Source of the DNA: Phyto melanocephala
Taxonomy: Eukaryota; Arthropoda; Insecta; Diptera; Rhinophoridae
Direction of reading: 5' to 3'
Assembly (NCBI GenBank): GCA_941918925.1
Contig: OW799233.1
Location: forward strand, 73,272,578-73,336,577
DNA length: 64,000 nucleotides
In this document: positions 33,290-42,960 of the stretch, in pieces
How positions within the stretch are numbered: position 1 is the first letter of the stretch
Layout of the letters: the number at the start of each line of letters is the position of its first letter
Notes under the pieces: model-generated
Database searches by the model: none
What the model was told of the DNA's origin: nothing
Seen by the model: only the letters and a program-made list of their open reading frames with translations
Position numbers and translations under genes: made by a program

Positions 33290-35143
33290 ACAAGTAAGAG
33301 CACTATATTCGGCTGTGCCGAATCTTTCATACCCACCACCAATTTTGTGTACATTTAAAGCACAATATTTATTATTTTGTTAATCATTATGGAATAATCT
33401 CTTTATAATAAAATATGTATCACTTCCTTTGTAGAGGGTGGTTAAATTTTAAGGGCCCATTTTGAAGGTGAACTACACCTAGTCTTGAAATTTGTTTTCT
33501 GCATTTCATTTGACATTTCTCAATCTCAAACTTACTCACTTTGATCCGTGGAAAGATACGCAAGTAAGCAACGCTTTAAAGTTATTCAGGTTTTTTAAAA
33601 AATGGGGTTTCAAATCAAAATGTATTTTGTGCACTTCATAATTCTTTTGATCAACATAATCATTCAAACTCGCCCACAATCGGGAGAATTGTAAAAAAAA
33701 ATTTAAATTTCTGCAAAACAGGTCTGTATAAAATGTTAGAAAATCTGTGAATGCCTTCTTAGTTCATTGAATGGGAACCATTGCTGTTTTTTGCAAAAGT
33801 GTGGCAAAAGAGCAGTCAACCTCGCCTCATCATCATGCCCAACAATTGAGCATCAACATTGTCATTGAAAATTTGGACCATCAGATAGAGGAGTGGCGTC
33901 AAGGATGGGGGGGCCATTTGGCCGATATTTTGTTAAATACATAATTGAACCATACAAATATTATAATTCCAAAAAGAAATGATAATAATTTCTTAAATAA
34001 TTTGTGTTTTATTTAAGATCAACATCAGCCCTTAAAATTTAACTACCCTTAATAACTTTGATATAATAGTAAAATGTTTTCGTAAATTTTGTCTTTCAAT
34101 GAAAGTGGGCGGTAAAGTAGGCGTGTCAATAAAGTTTCTGTTAATAAATACAACTTAGATATTTCAATATAGTCCTTTATTTTCCCAAAAACTTTGTCAA
34201 TAGAGAAACTACATGAATTTAAAATAAACCGTTATATGGGAAGTAGGCGTTAAAGTGGGTGTGTCACCTAAACATTACATTGATTAGAAGGATATACGTA
34301 GCAAATTTGATCATCATACCTCTAATTTTGGCGGTTTTATGAGCTTTTAAATTTCATTAACGGTAGATAACGTGAAAAGTGGGCGTTATAGTAGGCGTGT
34401 CAAAGTTGTTTTTGCGAATGAGTACAACTTAGGTGTTTCAATATAGCCCTTTGTTATTCCAAAATCTTTATTAATAGAGAAATTATATGAATTTTAGGTA
34501 AAACGTTATATGGGAGGTGGGCGTAAAAGTGGGCGTGGCACATTGATTTTCCGTTACAAAAAAGCGTCTCACCAAAAAGCAAAGTGTGCAGAATTTCAGA
34601 GTCATATATCCAATTTTGTTGCTTTTATGACGTTTTTGTTTTTATATATACCGAAAAATACACTGTGCGGTATAAATTTTCGTACATTTTGATCGATAAC
34701 TCCTCTCCTAATGCATAGATTTAAATAATTTTCGGGGAAAAATATTGTTGTTACCCAGGAAATATACATTCGAAGTTTCATGAGTCTACGGTAAGGCGTT
34801 TGGACACAATTTCATTTTATTCGATGTTCGAAGGACACGGTTTTTTCGACCTACTCTTGCTTTTTGAGCTATAACTCTCTTCCTAATATTCCGATTTAGC
34901 CCAAACAAACCTTGTCTATAAGAAAGATTCTGGCAAAATTTGAGCCCACTAGCTTTTTCGGTGCGACCTCTATCGTGCTTTCAACAGATGGACAGACGGA
35001 CGGACATAGCTAGATCGTCATCAAATCAAACTCTGATTCAGAATATTTATACTTTATGGGGTCTAAAATGGATATTTCGATGTGTTATAAACGGAATGAC
35101 AAAATGAATATACCCCCACCATTTTTTTTGGTGGCGGGTATAA
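33290..35143 (-). mobile_element. DINE-like family B element, copy B1 (~1.85 kb)
   Basis: Left end ACAAGTAAGAGCAC plus hairpin ATTCGGCTGTGCCGAAT, then TACCCACCACCAA; right end CCACCATTTTTTTTGGTGG and CGGGTATAAA. Between them are repeated phrases of the type AAGTGGGCGT and GTAGGCGTGTC (near 34105, 34245, 34380, 34515), a GGACAGACGGACGGACAT tract near 34990, and GGGGTCTAAAATGGATATTT. The hairpin and ACTTGT end are shared with family A, so the two families are relatives with different bodies. No protein-coding frame is convincing. Confidence 0.75.
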
Positions 35144-35649
35144 AAATATGTAGATCAAGGACTCTTTAAGATGAGTCCTTAAATTTACTAAAATACAATA
35201 TTTACCAGTTTTACATACATGAACTAAAATATGCAAAAACCTTCAAATTGGTGTTGTTAGGTCTTATTTTTAATTACAAATGGATATCAAAGAAATTTGT
35301 AATAAATTTATCAAACCACATAATATAAATCCGGTGAGTGTTGAAGAATACCCAACTAAAAGGTATACAGCCGATGATACACTTTAATTGAGTTTGACCT
35401 CCAACAAGTACCGAAGAGGGATATCGTAAAAATTAGATATTTAAGTAACATTGCCGCTAACTGGGCAGGAAAGGCCGTACACAATATACCAAATGCCCTA
35501 TATATTGTCACGGTGCTAGAAACTGTAACAGAGTAGTAGTGTTTGCAGTCTGTGCTGGTAAAATTGAATTTGCAGATTGCTCATTGAAAAAGCTGCTAAA
35601 AGTAAAAACACTATTTATAAATGTTACAAATACGCTAAAAGTAATTTTA
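35144..35649 (+). pseudogene. LINE 3 ORF1, middle fragment with zinc-knuckle remnant
   Basis: With several frameshifts this reads as an ORF1 domain: ...IKEICNKFIKPHNINP..., VEEYPTKRYTADDTL, IEFDLQQVPKRDIVKIRYLS (typical PRE_C2HC strand order), then CHGARNCNR followed by CAGK, the remains of a CCHC knuckle, at about 35512-35565. The frame is cut by the next insertion at 35650. Confidence 0.5.
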
Positions 35650-36248
35650 ACAAGTAAGGGCACTGTATTCGGCTTTGCCGAATTTTTTATACATACCACC
35701 ACCAATTTTATGTACTTTTATAGCATAAAATGTATTATATTGTTATTATCACTTTCTTTGTATAACTTCGATATGCTAGTAAAATCTTTTCGTATATTTT
35801 AACTTTCAATGAAAGTGGTCGTTAAAGTAGGCGTCTCAATATAGTTTCTGCTAATGTATAAAACTTAGATACTTCAAAATAGTCCTTTATTCTTCCAAAA
35901 AATTTGTCCATAGAGAAATTATATGAATTAAAGATAAAGCATTATATTGTAGGTAGGCGTTAAATAGAGCGTGCCACCTTTATTTTCCGTCATAACAATG
36001 ACATTGACTAGAAAGCTGTATGTACGAAATTTCATCATCATAACTCTGATATTGTCGGTTTTATGAGCTTTTAAATTTCATTATCAGAAGATTACGTGAA
36101 AAGTGGGCGTTATGGTAGGTGTGTCGAAGTAGTTTCTGCTAATAAATTAAACTTAGATATTTCAATATAGAGTCCTTAATTCTTCCAAATATTTTTTCAT
36201 TGAGAAATTACATGAATTTGAGATAAAGCGTTATATGGAAGGTGTATA
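35650..36248 (-). mobile_element. DINE-like family B element, copy B2, truncated
   Basis: Begins ACAAGTAAGGGCACTG with the hairpin ATTCGGCTTTGCCGAAT and TACATACCACCACCAA, and follows copy B1 through two AAGTGGGCGT-type blocks, but stops near 36248 at GTTATATGGAAGGTG without the right end. Confidence 0.7.
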
Positions 36249-36840
36249 GTAAAAATTTTGTTAACAGAAAAGAAGATATTTCCAATGAAAAATGTATGGA
36301 AATATTTTTTGATGCTGTCGATGCACTTCAAAGAAACCAAAATAAGTACGACAAGCTACGTGTGCTGGGAATGATGCTTCAACATGCCATATAAATAAAC
36401 AAAGTAATGTGATTTTTACATCTGCATACAATCCGGCTTCTGAATTGTTTAACTGTACGTTCAAATGACTTTTTTATTTGGTTATTTTAACGCTCAACAT
36501 ACTCACTGAAATTGTTTTTCAAACTAACTAACTCTTGTCTTCATTTTTCAACCTTGGAAACACATTCACATGTTTTACAGTCGGACCATGTGCCAATATC
36601 TTGCGTCGTTTATAAAGAGGTACAGAAAACATTCTGATGGTACCCTTATATAATCGAGCCGAGTGGTTATCAATAAAAAACTGGGTGGAGCGTGAAATTG
36701 TATTTCAAGATATTGATCAAAACATTACAAACACAGGTAGTTTAGATGTAGCATTAATTAAACTAATATTCATTGTAAAAGGAGCTACTAATAAAATACC
36801 AGTTGGCCATAGAAACTCCAGCCAATGGGAAATTTGAGAA
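36249..36840 (+). pseudogene. LINE 3 ORF1 C-terminus and endonuclease remnants of ORF2
   Basis: NRKEDISNEKCMEIFFDAVD followed by ALQRNQNKYDKLRVLG and MMLQHAI with a stop at about 36394 looks like an ORF1 C-terminus. Just downstream, in shifting frames, are SNVIFTSAYNPA, FGYFNAQHT (endonuclease GDFNAKH motif with Asp lost) and LQSDHVPI (SDHxP motif, about 36570-36600), then 66 codons (36637-36837) of probable linker. Internally deleted and inactive. Confidence 0.5.
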
Positions 36841-38010
36841 AAAGGTAAAATGCTAATTTCCCAGATAAACAAATATAGACGTAAATTTCAAAGATGTAGG
36901 GCTTTCCATTTTAAAATACATTCAAACACATCCTTTAACCCTATTAATGTCATACTTTACATATGTAAATAGTTAACGTAATTTTATGTTTTTGCACTTG
37001 CGTTCTTCTAAAAGCTATCCAAATTTTGCATATATCCTCCTAAAATATATTAATAACTTTTGTCAGAACCTTGCTTAGACCACGTTGAGCCACAGATACA
37101 TCGCAATTTTTACCTATACCCGTATGGTATCGACCTTCGGCCAATAAGCTTAAAGTCTCACTTAATTTCACGACTGGGAAAACTGCAAACGACTTACGTT
37201 TTAGCTAAATGTGGAACTTTAACATGACCAAAAGATATTTGAACACCGGTTTACATACTCTATAATATTTTATAACCTTCGAAAAGTTAAATTTGTATAA
37301 AATGTAATGAAATAATAGTTTTTTTATTTACTTACAAAGTTTGCGGCATGTGTGCTTTAGCGTTTTATGCTTTAACTACTATGAACGCTACACTAAATTT
37401 TTTTCCAATATTTACTAATATATTCACTTTATATGCTTGATATTTCGAATGCTTATTTTTGTTGTGTTAATGGGGACAATTTTACCATTTTAGGAATTAA
37501 AGAAAGTATTTTGAAGACTTTAATTTTTAGTTTTTCTAACTTTTATTTCTCCCCAAATTTTTGTTACACATATTAAATACATACGTTAAAGGCATTTTCA
37601 TTTAGTATTGAACACCAGGCAATATGAAATATTAAAGAATTAATGTAAGTATGTCTGATTAGTGATAAAAAACATAAGTATAAACGGGTTTCAAACAAGC
37701 AATTCGGATTAAGTATAATTATATTACCTTTCAGGATTTTATGATAATAATCCTATTTTGATTTATAATAAAAAAATTGTTTACAGATTTTTTTCCATTT
37801 GGAGATTTTTTCTAGGAAATTTAGTTAAATACTTGTGGCAACTTGTTTATTTAATTTTTTGGGGCATACCTAAATGCATACACAATTTTATTACCAATAT
37901 TTGGTGCCGGCAGAAACAATGTTTCATATGTAGGTTTTGTTTTTGTATTTCTTACATTCATAAACGAAATACTTTTTTATTGTGTGTTGGTTTTTTAAAG
38001 TGCTAAGCGG
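36841..38010. other. Unassigned AT-rich region
   Basis: About 1.2 kb with no recognisable element ends. The largest ORF (37758-38006, 82 codons, plus strand) is rich in Phe, Ile, Cys and Trp and shows no family signature. It may be chance in AT-rich DNA. Confidence 0.4.
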
Positions 38011-38374
38011 CCCTGCAGATAATATTGGGATACGTGGTCCATTTTAGCTAAATGGACTACTTACAACATGGTTCTATGTTATACAGTCATGTTATACAGT
38101 CATGGACCATATCATTTTCAAACAAGAGATTGTAGCTAAACGACAAGTGTTCGTATTTTAACGATTACATATATTATTGTTAAAACGTGTATAGTGGTCG
38201 TGTAGTGACAAAGAGTAGTTTTGAGACTACTCCGATGGGTTATATGGTCTAGCCCTAAGACATCGTAATGTTAAATCGACCATGTTTTCTCCATACATTT
38301 GGGTTACCTTTGGACTAGTCTATTATGAAGTACACTTTACATGCGTGTATGGACTACTCACGTTATCTGCAGGG
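38011..38374. mobile_element. Small TIR element (MITE), superfamily unknown
   Basis: CCCTGCAGATAA at 38011-38022 is matched by its exact reverse complement at 38363-38374; inside, GTGGTCCAT and TATGGACTACTCACG extend the inverted similarity. 364 bp, with no coding capacity. Flanks GCGG and GGTG do not give a clear target duplication, so I cannot assign a superfamily. Confidence 0.6.
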
Positions 38375-38412
38375 GGTGCATAAACATCACACATGCGAAC
38401 ATTACACATATA

Positions 38413-39333
38413 CAGTCGGTTTCTGGTAAGGGAAATTGATAATTAAAGGATTTATTTTTTTGGCTTATGCAAGATTTTCATTAATAAAAAACTTTGGACA
38501 AATTGAAACCATTTTGGTTAAATAAATTGTCTACTTTTTATATTGTTTTAAAACAAAATAATAGAAAATATTGCACTACAGTGCAACAAATTAGCTGTAG
38601 CGTATATTAATGAGAAATTTTTTCTACTAAGCAGTGTTTGCTTTATTAAAGTTTGTAGCTTTAAAAACAAAAAAGCTGTAAAACTGATTTTCCCTTTAGC
38701 GAACTCATTTTCTTTTAAATAATAGTAAACATATTGTTACGTTTATACCTGTTATAAACTTTGGTTTACTTCCTTTAAATAAACCTCTTGAGTTCTTTTA
38801 TTGCAATCAAAAAAACAGTTGAAATTAGTTTTAAAATTAAGAGCACTTTATTTACTTAAACACACTCAAAGATTGCTTTTATATCACTTTACTTATTACA
38901 CTTATAGTTATACACTTTTATTATCAAACTCACTTTGATACGCACTTTACAAGCTCTATTGTAATACTGATTACGTTAGCTGTGTTGTTCGGCTATTTTT
39001 AGTAACATAATGGTGTTCGGTAACATTCGACAAAGTTCTCGTATGTACATTCTAGTACATTCGAAAACCGTTAAATTTAAATTAAGACGTTAAGTAATAG
39101 GTACGAATAATAGAAGTGCCTAAAAGTATGCTACACATAACAACAAACATCATGTTCGAAAAACCAGCAAAATAAACTAATACAAATACAACTACAGTAA
39201 CTTTAACTGCTACAACTAAAATAAATTATAATGTAAATTAAGCTATTTAAAAATAAATCTGTAACAATATGTATTTAATTTTAGTTAAGTGATTCCTTCA
39301 ATTTAACGGCGGCAGCTTAACCCAATCCGACTG
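38413..39333. mobile_element. Tc1/mariner-type MITE containing a solo LTR
   Basis: CAGTCGG at the left and CCGACTG at the right, both next to TA (38411-38412 and 39334-39335), the TA target duplication of Tc1/mariner/pogo elements. Without the LTR inserted in it the element would be about 385 bp, non-autonomous. No transposase remnant is seen. Confidence 0.65.
38735..39266. mobile_element. Solo LTR of an LTR retrotransposon
   Basis: 532 bp beginning TGTTAC and ending GTAACA, flanked by the 4-bp repeat ATAT (38731-38734 and 39267-39270). No internal gag-pol follows, so this is a solo LTR left by recombination between two LTRs. TG...CA ends and a 4-bp duplication are compatible with the Gypsy group (BEL elements usually give 5 bp). 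Strand not determined. Confidence 0.7.
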
Positions 39334-39335
39334 TA

Positions 39336-39812
39336 TTACATATTTTTTTATAGACATTTTTTTTGTGGCGCCAAAAAAATTTTTGTGTTGTATTCCTTGT
39401 AAGGGATGATTTTCACATATACCTTTTTATTAATGCTGTTTGTTTTTAAGGTATTGTTGTTGTTAAAAGAGGCATTGGGTACAGTGTGACACACAACTTT
39501 TTACCTATAGGCACTTTATATGCTTATATATAAAGTAGCTTTTATACCGAGTTTCAAATTTAAAACAAACACGGATTTTTACTTCGATACAGCTACTTAT
39601 ATACATAAGTATAAGCAAAATCCAATCTGTTAAGAACGCATTGTGTGTTGTTAAAATTATTATGGCTGCTACTGTACATTATTTAATGTTAAGATTTTTT
39701 TCATACCACAAACAACTACAAATGAAAAGACGTAATTTTTGAAAAGAATTATTCGTTTTTGATTCTATTTTGCTTAGAATGAAATATATTTAATTGTGAG
39801 AGGAATGATAAA
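39336..39812. other. Unassigned AT-rich spacer
   Basis: About 480 bp between the mariner-type MITE and the Transib element. I see no gene and no repeat found elsewhere in the window. Confidence 0.4.
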
Positions 39813-39817
39813 CGACG

Positions 39818-39856
39818 CACAGTAGCGCCTTTTCTTAAAACCTGTGGCAAAAATAC
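39818..39856 (+). repeat. Transib left terminal inverted repeat (23-RSS-like)
   Basis: Heptamer CACAGTA, 23-bp spacer beginning GCGCCTTTTC and ending CCTGTGG, nonamer-like CAAAAATAC. Published Transib ends have a CACAATG-type heptamer, a 23-bp spacer and an A-rich nonamer, the arrangement from which V(D)J recombination signals are thought to derive. Confidence 0.8.
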
Positions 39857-40389
39857 AAAATTTCATGACAAAATTTTGTGAAATGAATGAAAACATCGTA
39901 TAAAGAACTACTTACGGTTCACAATTCAAAAACATTTTCCTTAATTGCATAAAAATTATAGTTTGTGGAGCTGCTCAAAGTCGACAATTTTTCAGAAAGC
40001 AAAAAAAAGGGGTGATCTTGTTAAAATAAATGCATTTTAGAATTAAAGTGTCAGAAACATTGCCGTTTGATTACTACTTTTTTGATATTTTCTTAAAGGT
40101 ATGTTTGTTTTTTATTAAAATAAGTAGTAAAATGTTTAGCAGATGCCTTACTTTTTCGGCAGTAGCCGCTTTTTAGATACCCTGTATTTAGGTCATTTTT
40201 ACAAATAAAATATAGCAAATATAAAAATGGTCAAAAATGGTCTCGCCCATATTTTCTGAGCATATTTGCTACATAATACTTTAAATAATTTAACTTAGTT
40301 TGGCTGCCGCAAGTTGCCGCTGTAGGTGAAATAAGCAGAAAACTGTTACAACCTCAGCGAAAACGAAAGTAATTTTTTTCTCATTTTTT

Positions 40390-41237
40390 TACCCTTCACA
40401 CAGTGAAAAAGGGTATATACAGGTTTGTCATTCCGTGTGAAATTTCTACAATTTTCATTTCCGACCCCATAAAGTATATATTTTCTGAAAGCTTATGAAT
40501 AGGGGAGTCGATTAAGCCCTGTCAGTCTGTCAGTCTGACCGTCTGTCCGTGTGTATGTTGAAATCAACTTTTTGAAGCCCCCCGACATAGGTTGGACCCG
40601 GGTAAGGTATTAAAATATCAGAAATATTCGGGAGTAGATCGGTATTGAAAATCAGAAACATCGGTACATAAACAACTGAGATATGAGCAAAAACCCACGA
40701 CCACCTCGATTTTTTTTTCACAAAAACAACATTACAACAACAACATACATACATACAAACATGTATACTGGTTAGAGAAAACGTGGCATCGAATCCCAGC
40801 TGAGCCAAAAAAAAATTTTTTTTAATTTTTTTAAAAATTTTTTTTAATTTTTTTTTTATTTTTTTTTTATTTTTTATTTAATATATTATTTATATTTTTA
40901 TATTTTTTTAATTTTTTTTTTTAATTTTTTTTTTATTTTTTTTTTGTTTTATATATAATAATTAAAATTATATATAATAATTTTTTTTTTTAATTTTTTT
41001 TTTAAATTTTTTTTTAATTTTTTTTTAATTTTTTTTTTAAATTTTTTTTTTTAAATTTTTTTTTAATTTTTTTTTCGTTTTTTTAACATACATACGTGAA
41101 TTTATAATTTTATAATGGGATGTTTTTATATATGTATGTACGTATTTCATATGGGATGTATGGTGACACAAACTACTGTTACACGTTGTGAAGGGTATAT
41201 AAGATTCGGCACGGCCGAATATAGCGCTCTTACTTGT
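40390..41237 (+). mobile_element. mini-me/DINE-like element, copy A7
   Basis: Starts TACCCTTCACACAGTGAAAAA, has the (GTCY)n-like tract at about 40525-40550, the GGCATCGAATCCCAGC block near 40786, a long T-rich middle, and ends with GATTCGGCACGGCCGAAT and CTTACTTGTT near 41237. It is inserted in the Transib element. Confidence 0.85.
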
Positions 41238-41382
41238 TAAAGTACATATGTAGGAAAGATGTGTGCAAAATGTGGAAAGAAATAAAAAAGGGTTTCCAAA
41301 TTTTTTTTCACTGCAGCAATTTTAGTGTAAAATAAAGTTATTTGTGGCATATTTTTATTGCTTCTCGTTAAATAATAAACAA

Positions 41383-42768
41383 TTGGGGGATTCACAGTAG
41401 TGTCATAAAGTCATATGTCCTATTATAATAGCATGAAAAATTAAGACTATTGTGAACAACCCCTCATAATTAAGTGTGCTATTTTGAATTTAAATCAGCT
41501 GATGTAAAACAATTATAAAAATAAATATTTTCTTTCTTAATGCCAAAAACAAGCAAAACAAGTAAAAGCGCTATATTCGGCCGTGCCGAATCTTATATAC
41601 CCTTCACAACGTGTAGTCATGCAATAACAGTAAATTCACGTATGTATGTTAAAAAAAACAAAAAAAAAATAAAAAAAAAATTTTAAAAAAAAAAATTTAA
41701 AAAAAAATTAAAAAAAAAAAAATTATTATATACATATATAATATATATAAAACAAAAAAAAAATAAAAAAAAAATTAAAAAAAAAAAAATAAAAAAAAAT
41801 AATAATAAAAAAATATAAAATATATTAAATAAAAAATAAAAAAAAAATAAAAAAAAAATTTAAAAAAAAAATTTTAAAAAAATTTAAAAAAAAATTTTTT
41901 TGCCTCAGCTGGGATTCGATGCCACGTTTTCTCTAACCAGTATACACGTTTGTATGTATGTATGTTGTTGTTGTAATGTTGTTTTTATGAAAAGAAAATC
42001 GAGGTGGTCGTGGGTTTTTGCTCATATCTCAGTTGTTTATGTACCGATGTTTCTGATTTTCAATACCGATCTACTCCCGAATATTTCTGATATTTTAATA
42101 CCTTACCCGGGTCCAACCTATGTCGGGGGGCTTCAAAAAGTTGATTTCAACATACACACGGACAGACGGTCAGACGGACAGACGGACAGACGGACAGACG
42201 GTCAGGGCTTAATCGACTCCTCTATTCATAAGCTTTCAGAAAATATATACTTTATGGGGTCGGAAATGAAAATTGTAGAAATTTCACACGGAATGACAAA
42301 CCTATATATACCCTTTTTCACTGTGTGAAGGGTATAAAAAACAAAATAATAGCCAGTTTGTGCGTAAAGTATATTTTAGATGTTGTAATGGCAAACTCAA
42401 GTAAATAAATTACAAATAAATTAAATTTTGTTTGATATACAAAAACAGCAGATTCCTTAGCCGATCTTATTTGACGCCACCAGTGATTTGTTATCAAAAA
42501 TTAGCAACTGCGCTCAAATTTGGATGTCGGCCCGATAAAATTATACAATGAACGGCAAACAGCTTACAAAAACTGTTGCGGCTTGGCTTAGCCGTTTAGC
42601 ATAGGTCTCTGCTTATTAAATACGACAGCACAATAAACATAGCGTACAAAGTTCTATTATTATAAGACACTTTTTGTTTGAAAAGCAACAACAACATTTC
42701 TAAACCATTGAAAAATTTAAGCACAATAGGACAATATGACATGATAAGACACCTTGTGAATCCCCCAA
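41383..42768. mobile_element. TIR element of unknown superfamily, with nested mini-me copy
   Basis: TTGGGGGATTCACA at 41383-41396 is inverted at 42755-42768, and similarity continues for about 40 bp (TGTC, GTCATAT and TCCTATT shared in order). A third, partial inverted match (ACTATTGTGAACAACCCC) lies at 41446-41464, so the left end also folds on itself. Without the nested copy at 41558-42335 the element is about 600 bp. I find no clear target duplication and no coding remnant. Confidence 0.55.
41558..42335 (-). mobile_element. mini-me/DINE-like element, copy A8
   Basis: Complete reverse copy: AACAAGTAAAAGCGC with hairpin ATTCGGCCGTGCCGAAT at the left, GATTCGATGCCACG near 41912, an enlarged (GACAGACG)n tract at 42159-42205, and CACTGTGTGAAGGGTATAA at the right. 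Closely similar to copy A5. Confidence 0.85.
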
Positions 42769-42960
42769 ATATTTTGCTCTGCCAAGTATATATTAAAGTT
42801 AATTTTTATTTTGCTCAAATTAAGTAGTTTAAACCCTTTTTTTAATTTTTGGGTATAAATTTAACCGCAATTGTATAATGAAGCCAGTTAAGCCAGTTTG
42901 TACTTTCTAAAACTAGTGATCAGTAACAGAACTTATACAATTTTATTTTAAAGTGCGATA

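Larger units (their letters stand above)
33064..36840 (+). mobile_element. Decayed Jockey-group LINE (LINE 3) cut by two DINE-like insertions
   Basis: Three separated pieces (33064-33289, 35144-35649, 36249-36840) read in order as one non-LTR element: ORF1 N-terminal part, ORF1 PRE_C2HC/zinc-knuckle part, then ORF1 C-terminus followed by endonuclease remnants of ORF2. Family B copies fill both gaps. Stops and frameshifts are frequent, so this is much older than the LINE at 17482. Confidence 0.65.

Noticed and set aside
37758..38006. 82-codon ORF rich in Phe, Cys, Trp and Ile that might be a small membrane protein
   Set aside because: Composition is explained by AT-rich DNA; no signal peptide pattern, splice context or repeat of it elsewhere.
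41383..41464. Idea that the CACAGTA within TTGGGGGATTCACAGTA is another Transib end
   Set aside because: The flanking pentamers (GGATT and AATCC) are inverted rather than direct, the right-hand end reads CACAAGG, and the true Transib ends with CGRCG flanks lie outside at 39818 and 46116.
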